Shown: positions 33,089-44,287, numbered from the stretch's first letter. The stretch: DNA of 64,000 bases from an uncultured Alphaproteobacteria bacterium (GCA_937892955.1 CALBKH010000083.1:1-64000); one strand, 5' to 3'. Made by a program: numbers and translations. The notes: generated from the letters alone by a model not told the origin.

Positions 33089-34152
33089 ACGCCCCGAACG
33101 AACCCCGCCTGCGCCACCGCAAGATGGACGTGAAGTCCGGCCGCGTCGACCTCTCGCACGGGTCGGGCGGCCGCGCCATGGCGCAGCTCATCGCCGAGAT
33201 CTTCCACGAGGCCTTCGCCAACGAATATCTGGCGCAGGGCAACGATCAGGCGACCTTCGCCGCCCCGGCCCCGACCGGCGGCCGCATGGTGATGACCACC
33301 GACGGCTACGTCGTCTCGCCGATCTTCTTCCCCGGCGGCGACATCGGCTCGCTCGCCGTCCACGGCACCATCAACGACGTCGCCATGGGCGGCGCCCGGC
33401 CGGTGGCGCTCTCCGCCTCCTTCATCATCGAGGAGGGCTTCCCGCTCGCCGACCTGCAGCGCATCGCCCGCTCGATGGGCGAGGCGGCGCGCGACGCCGG
33501 CGTGCCGATCGTCACCGGCGACACCAAGGTGGTCGAACGCGGCAAGGCCGACGGCGTCTTCATCTCCACCGCCGGCATCGGCGTCGTCGCCGACGGCCTG
33601 GAGCTCGGCGGCCACCTCGCGCGCCCCGGCGACAAGGTGGTCGTCTCCGGCTCGATCGGCGATCACGGCGTCGCCATCATGTCGAGCCGCGAGAACCTCA
33701 CCTTCGACACCGCCATCCTCTCCGACAGCGCTGCGCTGCACCGGCTCACCGAGGTGATGATCGCCGCCGCCGGCCCGTCGCTGAAGCTGATGCGCGACCC
33801 GACCCGCGGCGGCCTCGCCGCGACGCTGAACGAGGTGGCGAACCAGTCCGGCGTCGGCATCCGCATCGAGGAGGATGCGATCCCGATCAAGGCGGAAGTG
33901 GCGGCGGCCTGCGAGTTCCTCGGCCTCGATCCCTTGAACGTCGCCAACGAGGGCAAGCTGATCGCCGTGGTCGATCCGGGCGCGGCGGAAGCGATCGTCG
34001 CGGCGATGCGCGCCCACCCGCTCGGGCGGGACGCGGCGGTCATCGGCGAGGTGATCGAGGACGATCAGCGCTTCGTCCAGATGACCACCGCTTTCGGCGG
34101 CGGCCGCATCGTCGATTGGCTCTCCGGCGAGCAACTGCCGCGTATCTGTTGA
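33085..34152 (+). CDS. hypE: Hydrogenase expression/formation protein HypE
   Basis: HypE dehydrates the carbamoyl group on its own C-terminal cysteine to thiocyanate, the source of CN ligands. The 355-residue PurM/SelD-fold protein has LSHGSGGRAM near 23-32, the DNVAMGG-type NDVAMGGARP near 97-106, and MRDPTRGGLAATLNE near 235-249. It ends in PRIC, so the essential cysteine is the very last residue. The start is GTG 33085, overlapping the hypD stop. Confidence 0.96.
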   Translation: MNAPNEPRLRHRKMDVKSGRVDLSHGSGGRAMAQLIAEIFHEAFANEYLAQGNDQATFAAPAPTGGRMVMTTDGYVVSPIFFPGGDIGSLAVHGTINDVAMGGARPVALSASFIIEEGFPLADLQRIARSMGEAARDAGVPIVTGDTKVVERGKADGVFISTAGIGVVADGLELGGHLARPGDKVVVSGSIGDHGVAIMSSRENLTFDTAILSDSAALHRLTEVMIAAAGPSLKLMRDPTRGGLAATLNEVANQSGVGIRIEEDAIPIKAEVAAACEFLGLDPLNVANEGKLIAVVDPGAAEAIVAAMRAHPLGRDAAVIGEVIEDDQRFVQMTTAFGGGRIVDWLSGEQLPRIC

Positions 34153-34162
34153 GGCGGGACCC

Positions 34163-35660
<1,498 letters not shown>

Positions 35661-35677
<17 letters not shown>

Positions 35678-37046
35678 TCCGCGTCGTCCCGAGAACCTGC
35701 TCGCCCACGTCATGCCCGGCGAGGAACCGGCGCTCGACGGCGAAGGCGAGGCGATGTGGATCGACGTCATCGCCAAGATGGACGCGGTCTATTCCGATCT
35801 CCTGCGCTACGAGGTCGATCTCGAGGCCAAGAACTCCGAACTCGAGGCGGCCGAGGGCTTCATCTCGTCGGTGATCGCCTCGGTCTCCGACATCCTGGTG
35901 GTGGTCGACGACCGTGGCGTGGTGGTCCAGGTCAATCCCGCCTTCGTCCGCCTGATCGCCCGCCCGTCCACCGAACTCGTCGGCCGACCGCTCACCGAAC
36001 TGGTGGTGGAGAGCGACGCGGCGCGGGCCCGCGCCGCCCTCGTCTCCGGCGCCGAAGGCGAGGTGCGCGAACTCGAACTCTCTTTCCGCACCCCCGTCGG
36101 CCCCTCCGATCTGATGGCGGTCAACTGTTCGGCCCGCTTCGATCACAACGGCCGACGCGTCGGTGCGGTGCTCACCGGTCGGCCGATCGGCGAGCTGCGC
36201 CGCGCCTACGAGGCCCTCCACAAGGCCCACCTCGAGCTGCAACAGGCCCAGCGCAAGCTGGTCGAGCAGGAGAAGATGGCGAGCCTCGGCCGTCTGGTCG
36301 CCGGCGTCGCCCACGAACTCAACAACCCGATCAGCTTCGTCTACGGCAACATCCACACCCTCGAGCGCTACCGCCGCAACCTCGAGACCTACATCCACGA
36401 CCTGCGCGGGCTCGCCGACCCGCGCGCCGTCGCCCGCCTCGATCGCGAGGCGCGCATCGACGCCGTCCTCGCCGATCTCGGACCGCTGATCGAGGGGACG
36501 CTCGAAGGCGCGGTGCGCATCTCCGAGATCGTCAAGAACCTGCGTCGGCTCTCCTTCTCGCGCTCCAACCAGCGCGAAGCGATCGACCTCACCCGCCTGA
36601 TCGGCACCGCGGCCCACTGGGCCGTCCGCGCCAAGAACGTCCGCGCCCGCCTCGACACCGACATCGAGCCGGGCCTGACGGTCGAGGGGCAGGAGGGCCA
36701 GATCCACCAGGTGCTGATCAACCTCATCGACAACGCCCTCGACGCGGTTCGCGCCGCCGCCGATCCGCACATCACCATCACCTCCCGGTCGCAGGACGGC
36801 GAGGTGGTGATCGAAGTCGCCGACGACGGCGCCGGCATCGCCGACGAGGTCGCCGACAAGATCTTCGAACCCTTCTTCACCACCAAGACGGTGGGTGAGG
36901 GCACCGGCCTCGGCCTGTGGATCTCCTATTCCATCGCCCGCGACCACGGCGGCTCGCTCACCGCCGCCAACCGCCCCGAAGGCGGCGCCGTCTTCCGCCT
37001 CACCCTCCCCCGCCACGCCCCACCCGGGGCCGGCGCCGGCGGGTGA
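35661..37046 (+). CDS. hupT: Sensor histidine kinase HupT/HoxJ
   Basis: This 461-residue soluble kinase has no membrane segment, as expected for HupT. A PAS domain lies at about 66-175 (SVSDILVVVDDRGVVVQVNPAFVRL). A short coiled coil (LHKAHLELQQAQRKLVEQEK) precedes the HisKA motif GVAHELNNPISFVYGN with His218. The HATPase domain contains NLIDNALDAV, DDGAGI and GTGLGLWIS. The kinase controls HupR and is inhibited when HupUV binds H2. Start ATG 35661 lies inside the end of hupR. It is the last gene of the hydrogenase locus. Confidence 0.94.
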
Positions 37047-37195
37047 GACGCGGGTCACGTCGTTCACGCACGTGCTTCCCGCGACCGGGTGGCCACCCCT
37101 CCGCCACCCTTGACGCCCTCGCCTCGTTGTACGACTGTCTCACAAGCGTGCCACTCCGCTCGGAGGGCTCGGCGAGGGCGACGCGAGGGGGCGGC

Positions 37196-38386
37196 ATGAG
37201 GGAAGATTCGATCGATCCGGTGATCCCGACCGACGAAGCCTCGATCACCCGGGCCGTCAGTCTACCGGCGTGGATCTATCGCGATCCCGAATATTTCGCC
37301 GTCGAATGCGACGAGGTGCTGCGCCCGTCCTGGCAGGTGGTCTGCCATCTCGCCGATGTGCCCGACCCCGGCGACTTCCAGACCTTCGATTTCATCGGCG
37401 AGCACATCGTCGTGGTGCGCGGCGACGACGGAGAGGTCCGCGCCTTCCACAACGTCTGCCGCCATCGCGCCGCGCGCATCCTCGACGGCACCCACGGCAA
37501 CTGCGGGCGCACCATGATGTGCCCCTATCACGCCTGGAGCTACGACCTCGAGGGCCGGCTCGTCGGCCTGCCGTTCCGCAAGAGCTTCGCCGTCGACCCC
37601 GCCGACCTCGGTCTGAAGCCGGTCGAGATGGAGATCTGGCACGGCTTCGTCTTCGTCCGGCTGGAGAGCGGTGGTCCCTCGGTCGCCGAGATGATGAGCC
37701 CCTACGAGCACGAGGTGGCGCCCTACCGCTTCGAGGACCTCGTCCCGCACGGCCGGGTGACGCTGCGCCCGCGCGCCGTCAATTGGAAGAACATCGCCGA
37801 CAACTACTCGGATTCGCTCCACATCCCCATCGCCCACCCCGGCCTCACCCGCCTCTTCGGCAAGGGCTACCGCATCGAAGCGACCGAATGGGTCGACAAG
37901 ATGTGGGGCCAGCTGCGCGACGACCCGTCGGAGAACCTTTCCGAGCGCCTCTATCAGCGCCTGCTGCCCGACGTCGCCCACCTGCCGGCCGAGCGCAAAC
38001 GGTTGTGGACCTACTTCCGCCTGTGGCCCAACGTCGCCTTCGACATCTATCCCGATCAGGTCGATTTCATGCAGTTCGTCCCCGTCTCGGCGACCGAGAC
38101 GATGATCCGCGAGATCGCCTACGTCTTCCCCGACGACCGTCGCGAGATGAAGGCGGCGCGCTGGCTCAACTGGCGCATCAATCGGCTGGTCAACGCCGAG
38201 GACACCGACCTCGTCAATCGCGTCCAGGCCGGTATGGGCTCGCGCGCCTACGAGGTCGGCCCGCTCGGCGCCGAAGAAGTGTGCCTGAAGCACTTCGCCA
38301 CCAAGACCCGTCGGCTGGTGCCGGAAGCCCGCCTCGACCGCGCCCCACCGCGCGGCTGGAGCCTGCGGCGGGCCGGAAATCGATGA
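37196..38386 (+). CDS. Rieske-type ring-hydroxylating/demethylating oxygenase alpha subunit
   Basis: This 396-residue oxygenase has a Rieske [2Fe-2S] domain with ligands CRHRAAR near 83-89 and CPYHAWSYDLEG near 104-115, and a catalytic domain with a mononuclear iron site in ADNYSDSLHIPIAHPGL (the H-x4-H pair near 205-215). Rieske oxygenases of this length act on aromatic rings or on N-methyl and quaternary ammonium groups such as carnitine and glycine betaine. No reductase gene is adjacent. The neighbours are an FAD oxidoreductase and a polar-amino-acid ABC transporter, which would suit a small charged nitrogen compound better than a plain aromatic, but this is inference. ATG 37196 follows GAGGGGGC. 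Confidence 0.88.
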   Translation: MREDSIDPVIPTDEASITRAVSLPAWIYRDPEYFAVECDEVLRPSWQVVCHLADVPDPGDFQTFDFIGEHIVVVRGDDGEVRAFHNVCRHRAARILDGTHGNCGRTMMCPYHAWSYDLEGRLVGLPFRKSFAVDPADLGLKPVEMEIWHGFVFVRLESGGPSVAEMMSPYEHEVAPYRFEDLVPHGRVTLRPRAVNWKNIADNYSDSLHIPIAHPGLTRLFGKGYRIEATEWVDKMWGQLRDDPSENLSERLYQRLLPDVAHLPAERKRLWTYFRLWPNVAFDIYPDQVDFMQFVPVSATETMIREIAYVFPDDRREMKAARWLNWRINRLVNAEDTDLVNRVQAGMGSRAYEVGPLGAEEVCLKHFATKTRRLVPEARLDRAPPRGWSLRRAGNR

Positions 38387-38464
38387 AGGATCCGGCCCCC
38401 GGCCGGGCGACGACGACATCCAACGTCCCGATGCGACGGGACGAAGCAACGATCGGATGATCCC

Positions 38465-40078
38465 ATGCGCGACGTGATCGTGATCGGCGGCGGCCACAAC
38501 GGTCTGGTGACAGCCGGCTATCTCGCCGCCACCGGCTTGAAGGTGACGGTGCTGGAGGCCCGCGACGTGGTCGGCGGCTGTGCCGTCACCGAGGAGTTCC
38601 ACCCCGGCTTCCGCAATTCGGTCGCCGCCTACACCGTGTCGCTGCTCAACCCCAAGGTGATCGCCGATCTCGAACTGGCGAAACACGGCCTCACCGTGGT
38701 CGAGCGCAAGCTCTCCAACTTCCTGCCGCTGCCCGACGGACGATACCTGAAGGTCGGCGCCGGGCGCACCAAGTCGGAAGTCGCCAAGTTCTCGGCGAAG
38801 GACGCCGAGCGCCTCGACGCCTACGGCGACCGCCTCGACCGCATGGCCGACGTGCTGCGCGAACTCGTGCTGGAGACGCCGCCCAACGTCGCCACCGGCC
38901 AGGGCCTCCTCGCCATGATCGGCGAGCTCCTCGCCGCCGGAAAGGTCGCCAACCGCTTCCGCCGCCTCGATCTCGAGGGGCAGCGCGACCTCTTGGAGAT
39001 CTTCACCCGCTCCGCCGGCGACTATCTCGACCAGTGGTTCGAGAGCGATCCGATCAAGGCGATCTACGGCTTCGACGGCATCGTCGGCAACTACGCCTCC
39101 CCCTACGCCGCCGGCACGGCTTATGTGCTGCTCCACCACTGCTTCGGCGAAGTGAACGGCAAGCGCGGCGTCTGGGGCCATGCGCTCGGCGGCATGGGGG
39201 CGATCACCCAGGCGATGGCCCGCTCGGCGCAAGCCCGCGGCGCCGAGATCCGCACCGGCGCGAAGGTCCGCGAGATCCTCACCGAGCGCGGTCGCGCCGT
39301 CGGTGTCGTCACCGAGGCCGGAGAAACGATCCGCGCCCGTATGGTCGTCTCCAACCTCCACCCCAAACTCACCTTCGAGAAGCTGATCGATCCGGCGGCG
39401 CTGCCCGCCGACTTCCGCGCGCGCATCGCCTCCTGGCGCTCCGGCTCCGGCACCTTCCGCATGAACGTGGCGCTCTCCGAGCTGCCGTCCTTCACCTCGC
39501 TCCCCGGCCGCGACCTCGCCGAGCACCACACCTCCGGCATCGTGATCGCTCCGTCGCTCGCCTACATGGAGGACGCCTGGATCGACGCCCGCCGCGGCGG
39601 TTGGTCGAAGGCCCCGGTCGTCGAGATGCTGATCCCCTCGACCCTCGACCCGAGCCTCGCCCCCGAGGGGCAGCACGTCGCCTCGCTCTTCTGCCAGCAC
39701 GTCGCCCCCGAGCTTTCCGACGGCCGCTCCTGGGACGACCACCGCGAAGAGGTGGCCGATCTGATGGTCGCCACCGTCGACGCCCACGCCCCCGGCTTCG
39801 CCGAGTCGGTGATCGCCCGCCAGATCCACTCGCCGCTCGATCTCGAGCGCAAGTTCGGCCTCGTCGGCGGCGACATCTTCCACGGCGCCCTCGGCCTCGA
39901 TCAGATGTTCTCGGCCCGCCCGGTCATGGGCCACGCCGACCATCGAAGCCCCCTCGCCGGTCTCTACATGTGCGGCTCGGGCACCCATCCCGGTGGCGGC
40001 GTCACCGGCGCCCCCGGCCACAACGCGGCGCGAGAGATCCTCCGCGACATCCGGCGCGGACGGGTGGCGAAAGGGTGA
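38465..40078 (+). CDS. Phytoene-dehydrogenase-like NAD(P)/FAD-dependent oxidoreductase
   Basis: This 537-residue flavoprotein has the N-terminal dinucleotide-binding motif VIGGGHNGLVTAGYLA at residues 6-21, followed by LEARDVVGGCAVTEE, and the C-terminal FAD-contact region GLYMCGSGTHPGGGVTGAPGHNAA near 500-523. It belongs to the group of CrtI relatives that includes PYROXD2, whose substrates are mostly unknown; no carotenoid genes are nearby, so a carotenoid role is unlikely. It is 78 bases after the Rieske gene, and the two probably act on the same pathway. Confidence 0.88.
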   Translation: MRDVIVIGGGHNGLVTAGYLAATGLKVTVLEARDVVGGCAVTEEFHPGFRNSVAAYTVSLLNPKVIADLELAKHGLTVVERKLSNFLPLPDGRYLKVGAGRTKSEVAKFSAKDAERLDAYGDRLDRMADVLRELVLETPPNVATGQGLLAMIGELLAAGKVANRFRRLDLEGQRDLLEIFTRSAGDYLDQWFESDPIKAIYGFDGIVGNYASPYAAGTAYVLLHHCFGEVNGKRGVWGHALGGMGAITQAMARSAQARGAEIRTGAKVREILTERGRAVGVVTEAGETIRARMVVSNLHPKLTFEKLIDPAALPADFRARIASWRSGSGTFRMNVALSELPSFTSLPGRDLAEHHTSGIVIAPSLAYMEDAWIDARRGGWSKAPVVEMLIPSTLDPSLAPEGQHVASLFCQHVAPELSDGRSWDDHREEVADLMVATVDAHAPGFAESVIARQIHSPLDLERKFGLVGGDIFHGALGLDQMFSARPVMGHADHRSPLAGLYMCGSGTHPGGGVTGAPGHNAAREILRDIRRGRVAKG

Positions 40079-40228
40079 GCCGAGCGGCGGAGCGGAAAGA
40101 ACCTCCCGCAGATTCCCCTGCGGCGAAAGGTATTTCCCGGTTCCCATCTCCGATTTCGGCGCTAACATGCCCCCACGGTCCCGGCACCCGCCGGGAACGA
40201 AGCCATTCGCCACATGGGGCACCCTCTC

Positions 40229-41086
40229 ATGACTTTCACGTCGAAATTTCGTACCGGCGTCGCCGTCGCCGCCTTCGCGGCTCTGACCACCGTCGCCGGC
40301 GCGGCCCAGGCCGCCAACATGATCGACAAGTGCGAGGTGACCGGTAAGAAGGGCGAGTTCTCGATCACGCCCGCCGTCGCCGGCCAGCTGACCTACCAGT
40401 CGAACCTGCCGGCGCCCGGCTGGAACAACGGCGACACGCCCGAGACCATCAAGGACGGCTACGAGTATTGCCTCGCCGCCAACATCGCCTGGCGCCTCGG
40501 TCTCGACAAGGTGAAGCTGGTCAACGTCGACTTCGACGCTCTCGTCGCCGGCAACACCAAGGACTTCGACATCGCCCTGTCGCAGATTTCGATCACCGAC
40601 AAGCGCAAGGAAGTGGTCCGCTTCTCGGTTCCCTACTTCGACTCCGACGTCGGCGTCCTCGCCAAGAAGGGCAAGAAGTACGGCAGCGCCGACATGAAGG
40701 GCCTGCGCATCGGCGTCCAGCAGGGCACCACCGGCACCGACTTCGTCACCGATGCGCTGAAGCCCAAGACCCAGGCCAAGGTGTTCCCCGACACGCCGTC
40801 GATGTTCACCGCGCTGATGGCCAATCAGGTCGACGTCGTCATGACCGACACCGCCATCGTTCTCGGCCAGGCGGCCGAGTCGAAGGGCAAGATGGAGGTC
40901 ATCGGTCAGTACAAGACCGGCGAGCAGTACGGCGCGCTCTTCCCGAAGAACTCGGCCAATGCCGAGACCATCGACAAGGTGATCGCCGCGCTCATCGCCG
41001 ACGGCACCACCAAGAAGCTCTCGGCCAAGTATCTCGCCGCCTCCTGGGGCGCCGATCCCAACAAGATCCCCTACTTCAAGCCCTGA
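40229..41086 (+). CDS. Polar-amino-acid-type ABC transporter substrate-binding protein
   Basis: This periplasmic binding protein of about 285 residues has an N-terminal signal peptide (MTFTSKFRTGVAVAAFAALT, cleavage after AQA). The solute-binding fold shows KDFDIALSQISITDKRKEVVRFSVPYF near 110-136, the classic PAAT-family signature, and GLRIGVQQGTTGTDF. A possible ATG 15 bases earlier (40214) has no better ribosome binding site. The binding specificity cannot be read from the sequence. It precedes genes for the permease and ATPase in the same direction. Confidence 0.92.
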   Translation: MTFTSKFRTGVAVAAFAALTTVAGAAQAANMIDKCEVTGKKGEFSITPAVAGQLTYQSNLPAPGWNNGDTPETIKDGYEYCLAANIAWRLGLDKVKLVNVDFDALVAGNTKDFDIALSQISITDKRKEVVRFSVPYFDSDVGVLAKKGKKYGSADMKGLRIGVQQGTTGTDFVTDALKPKTQAKVFPDTPSMFTALMANQVDVVMTDTAIVLGQAAESKGKMEVIGQYKTGEQYGALFPKNSANAETIDKVIAALIADGTTKKLSAKYLAASWGADPNKIPYFKP

Positions 41087-41232
41087 GCCTCGGCGCCGGG
41101 TCCGATGTTCCGGCGGACGGTGCTCTCGCGCCGTCCGCCGTCGCATGAGGCCCCTGCCGACCGGCCCGCGACGGTGCCGGCGGGGGTCGATGGAGATCGG
41201 ACGCGATCTCCGCAACGACGAGACGATCTTCG

Positions 41233-42363
41233 ATGGACGATACCCCCGCCGCCGCCCCCGTCGACCGAACGCCGGCGCCGCGCCCCACACGCCAGTGGAA
41301 GCCGGCGCCGCCGAAATCGGCGATCGGCCTCGCCACCGCCGCACTCGCCGGCGTCACGACCACCGTCGCCCTGGCGTTCTACACCGCCTCGTCGATCCAC
41401 GACGCGCTCGTCACCCTCGAATTCACCTCACTCACCGTCGACGTCCTGCTCTACGCCGTCGCGGCGGCGACCTTCGTGCTCTTCCTGCCGGCGTGGCGCG
41501 GCTACGCCGCCGCCCGGCGCGCCCGCGCCCTCGTCGTCACCGACATCGCCGAGGCCCGCGCCACCACCGCCGAGGCACGAGAGAAGTCGTGGATCGCCGT
41601 CGGCTACTCGGTGGCGGCGGCGATCGTCTTCCTCTTCGGCCTCTTCGTCATCTCCAACGACATCGCCGTCGGCCGAATCTTCCTCGACTTTCACGTCATG
41701 GGCGAGACTTTCCATCTGGTCGTCGTCGCCTTCTGGGAGAACATCAAGATCTTCACCGCGGCGGAGATCCTGGTGCTGATCTGGGGCCTGCTGATCGCCG
41801 TCGCCCGCCTCGCGCCCGGTCGCGCCGGCGCGCCGGTCCGGCTCATCGCCACGGCCTATGTCGACCTCTTCCGCGGCCTGCCGGCGATCATCTCGATCTA
41901 TCTCGTCGGCTTCGGCCTACCGAGCGCCGACCTGCCGATCCTGCGCGACATGACCCCGACCATGTTCGCCATCCTGGCGCTGACGCTGACCTACGGCGCC
42001 TATGTCTCCGAGGTCTATCGCTCCGGCATCGAGAGCGTCCACTGGAGCCAGACCGCGGCTTCCCGCTCGCTCGGCTTCTCCTACGGCCAGACGCTGCGCT
42101 TCGTCGTCGTGCCGCAGGCGCTGCGGCGCATCGTTCCGCCGCTCCTCAACGACTTCATCTCGCTGCAGAAGGACACCTCGCTCGTCCTCGTGCTCGGCAC
42201 CATCGACGCCTTCAATCAGTCGAAGATCATCGCCGCCAACCACTTCTCGCTCTCCGCGGTGACCGTGGTGGCGGCGCTCTTCGTCCTCATCACCATTCCC
42301 CAGGGCCGCCTCGTCGACAAACTGATCGAACGCGATCAGAAGCGCATGCGGACCGGAAGCTGA
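41233..42363 (+). CDS. Amino acid ABC transporter permease with extended N-terminus
   Basis: The 376-residue permease has a HisM/GlnP-type domain at about 160-370 with EAA-loop-like SRSLGFSYGQTLRFVVVPQALRRIVPPLLNDF near 285-316. Ordinary PAAT permeases have 220-260 residues. Here about 130 extra N-terminal residues provide a Pro/Ala-rich cytoplasmic start, two hydrophobic segments (about 35-55 and 68-86) and a charged linker (RARALVVTDIAEARATTAEARE) before the usual first helix near 122. The function of the extension is unknown. Confidence 0.9.
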   Translation: MDDTPAAAPVDRTPAPRPTRQWKPAPPKSAIGLATAALAGVTTTVALAFYTASSIHDALVTLEFTSLTVDVLLYAVAAATFVLFLPAWRGYAAARRARALVVTDIAEARATTAEAREKSWIAVGYSVAAAIVFLFGLFVISNDIAVGRIFLDFHVMGETFHLVVVAFWENIKIFTAAEILVLIWGLLIAVARLAPGRAGAPVRLIATAYVDLFRGLPAIISIYLVGFGLPSADLPILRDMTPTMFAILALTLTYGAYVSEVYRSGIESVHWSQTAASRSLGFSYGQTLRFVVVPQALRRIVPPLLNDFISLQKDTSLVLVLGTIDAFNQSKIIAANHFSLSAVTVVAALFVLITIPQGRLVDKLIERDQKRMRTGS

Positions 42364-42380
42364 GGCGGGGAGAACTCGAG

Positions 42381-43127
42381 ATGGCTCTCGTCGAAGTCCG
42401 CGACGTCCACAAGGCCTACGGCGGGGTGGTCCCCGTCCTCAACGGCGTCACCCTCGACATCGAGGAGCATCAGGTCGTCTGCCTGATCGGCCCCTCCGGT
42501 TGCGGCAAGTCCACGCTGCTGCGCTGCATCAATGGCCTGGAACCGATCGACAACGGCGAGATCCGCCTCCACGGCGACCGCGTCTCCGGCCCCGGCGTCG
42601 ACCTCGACGCGCTGCGGCGCGACGTCGGCATCGTCTTCCAGTCGTTCAACCTCTTCCCGCACATGAGCGTGCTCGACAACGTCACCGCCGCGCCGATCAA
42701 GGTGCTCGGCCAGTCGCGCGCCGAGGCCAAGGACCGGGCGATGGAGCTCCTCGCCCGCATCCAGCTCGATCAGAAGGCGCTCGAATACCCCGATCGCCTC
42801 TCCGGCGGCCAACAGCAGCGCGTGGCGATCGTCCGGGCGCTGGCGATGGATCCGATCGTCCTGCTCCTCGACGAGATCACCTCGGCGCTCGACCCCGAAC
42901 TGGTCTCCGAAGTGCTCAACATCGTCCGCGACCTGTCGCGCGAAGGCATGACCATGGTGCTCGCCACCCACGAAATGGGCTTCGCCCGCGAGGTCGCCTC
43001 GAAGGTCTGCTTCCTCTACGGCGGCGTGGTCCACGAGGAGGGCCCGCCCGAACAGATCTTCTCCGAGCCGAAGAACGAACGCACCCGCGCCTTCCTCGAG
43101 CGCATCATCGAGGCGGGACGGCTGTGA
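42381..43127 (+). CDS. Amino acid ABC transporter ATP-binding protein
   Basis: This 248-residue ATPase of the GlnQ/HisP group has Walker A GPSGCGKSTL near 38-47, Q-loop FQSFNLFPHMSVLDNV, signature LSGGQQQRVAIVRALA near 137-152 and Walker B LLLDEITSALDPE near 158-170; the H-loop is ATHEMGFAREV. The start ATG 42381 is 18 bases after the permease stop, with GGGGAGAA upstream. Its stop overlaps the aldolase-type gene (GTGA). Confidence 0.94.
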   Translation: MALVEVRDVHKAYGGVVPVLNGVTLDIEEHQVVCLIGPSGCGKSTLLRCINGLEPIDNGEIRLHGDRVSGPGVDLDALRRDVGIVFQSFNLFPHMSVLDNVTAAPIKVLGQSRAEAKDRAMELLARIQLDQKALEYPDRLSGGQQQRVAIVRALAMDPIVLLLDEITSALDPELVSEVLNIVRDLSREGMTMVLATHEMGFAREVASKVCFLYGGVVHEEGPPEQIFSEPKNERTRAFLERIIEAGRL

Positions 43128-43795
43128 GCGCGTCCCACTCCACGTTGCCGACGAGCGAGGCGGAGGCCCGCGCGGCGATCGCCGCCGCCATGCGCCGGCT
43201 CGATGCGAGCCGCCTCAATCGCAGCGCCTCGGGCAACCTGTCGCTGCGCTTCGGCGATACGCTTCTGATCACCCCGAGTGCCGTCGCCCCCGCCGATCTC
43301 ACCCCGGATCTCGTCGCGAAGATCGACCTCGCCGACGACACCGGCGCCTGGGAAGGGCCCCGCAAGCCCTCCACCGAATGGCGCTTCCACCGCGACATTC
43401 TGCGGGCGCGGCCGGATGTGAACGCCGTGGTCCACACCCATTCGCCCTACGTGACGACCCTCGCCATCGCCCGCCGCCCGATCCCGGCGGTGCACTACAT
43501 GATCGCCGGTTTCGGCGGCCCGACGATCCGTTGCTCCGGCTACGCCACCTTCGGCACCGAGGAGCTGTCGCGCGAAGCGCTCGCCGCCCTCGACGGCCGC
43601 AACGGTTGTCTCCTGGCCAACCACGGCGGCATCACCGTGGCGCCGACGCTCGCCCGCGCCCTGTGGCTGGCGGTGGAGATGGAGACGCTCGCCTTCCAGT
43701 ACCACCAGAGCCTGCTGATCGGCGGCCCGGTCATCCTCTCCGACGCCGAGATCGCCGAAGCCACCGCGAAATTCGCCGATTACGGGTCGAAGTGA
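43124..43795 (+). CDS. Class II aldolase/adducin-family protein
   Basis: This 223-residue protein resembles fuculose-phosphate aldolase and methylthioribulose-phosphate dehydratase. Features are SGNLSLRFGDTLLITPSA near 34-51, the acidic residue in PSTEWRFHRDI, and the zinc histidines HTHSPYVTTLA near 106-116 and LLANHGGITVA near 162-172. The start is GTG 43124, overlapping the ATPase stop, so it is translationally coupled to the transporter. That suggests it acts on the imported compound or a product of it. The substrate is unknown. Confidence 0.88.
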   Translation: MSASHSTLPTSEAEARAAIAAAMRRLDASRLNRSASGNLSLRFGDTLLITPSAVAPADLTPDLVAKIDLADDTGAWEGPRKPSTEWRFHRDILRARPDVNAVVHTHSPYVTTLAIARRPIPAVHYMIAGFGGPTIRCSGYATFGTEELSREALAALDGRNGCLLANHGGITVAPTLARALWLAVEMETLAFQYHQSLLIGGPVILSDAEIAEATAKFADYGSK

Positions 43796-43923
43796 GGGGA
43801 GCGGGCGAGCGCCCCGCGCCGAGCGCGGCGGTCCGGACCGTTGATTTGTCGGCGGGGCGGGGTTAGGTGTCCGGTCGAAACGTCGATCCCCCCGCGCGCC
43901 GCGCCAGACCCGAGATCCCACCG

Positions 43924-44232
43924 ATGAACAAAAAGCCCGAAGCCCCGCTGCGCGTCTACGGCTTCTGCTGGTTCCTCCGCGACGACTACGACGAGGCCCG
44001 CGCCGCGATGGCGGATCCCGAGGTGTTGTTCGACACCTATGCGGAATGGCTCAAGGCGGCGAAGAAGATCGAGGCCGAGGTCGCCGCCCAGGGCGGCAAG
44101 GTCATCCGCATCCGCTTCGATATCGAGTCCTTCATGTTCTACTGCGCGGCCCACAACGTTGCGCCGGTCGAGCAGACCCGCGCCAACTGGGCCGCGGCGG
44201 AACTGCGCCGCCGCTACGAGGAATCCGGCTGA
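43924..44232 (+). CDS. Small hypothetical protein
   Basis: This 102-residue soluble protein has no signal peptide. It contains aromatic-rich LRVYGFCWFLRDDYDEARAAM at about 9-29, a charged helix, and a C-terminal AAELRRRYEESG. I do not recognise the family. ATG 43924 has no strong Shine-Dalgarno (GAGATCCCACCG). It is followed by a strong bidirectional terminator. Codon use and GC content match the surrounding chromosome, so it is likely a real conserved gene. Confidence 0.65.
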   Translation: MNKKPEAPLRVYGFCWFLRDDYDEARAAMADPEVLFDTYAEWLKAAKKIEAEVAAQGGKVIRIRFDIESFMFYCAAHNVAPVEQTRANWAAAELRRRYEESG

Positions 44233-44240
44233 AAAAATAA

Positions 44241-44273
44241 AAGCCCCGCGCCATAAGAGGCGCGGGGGGCTTT
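44241..44273. terminator. Bidirectional terminator in front of the AT-rich gap
   Basis: AAGCCCCGCGCC pairs with GGCGCGGGGGGCTT (one bulged region) around ATAAGA. On the plus strand TTTGAAACTCTTTG follows. On the minus strand the stem is followed by TTTTATTTTTTC, a good intrinsic terminator tail for the 45-codon gene that ends at 44288. Confidence 0.85.
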
Positions 44274-44287
44274 GAAACTCTTTGACC

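Noticed and set aside
37262..41344. A 1360-codon open frame on the minus strand opposite the Rieske, oxidoreductase and transporter genes
   Set aside because: It is a by-product of high GC content: composition is Asp/Gly/Arg/Val-rich without any domain, and the plus-strand genes beneath it have clear family motifs.
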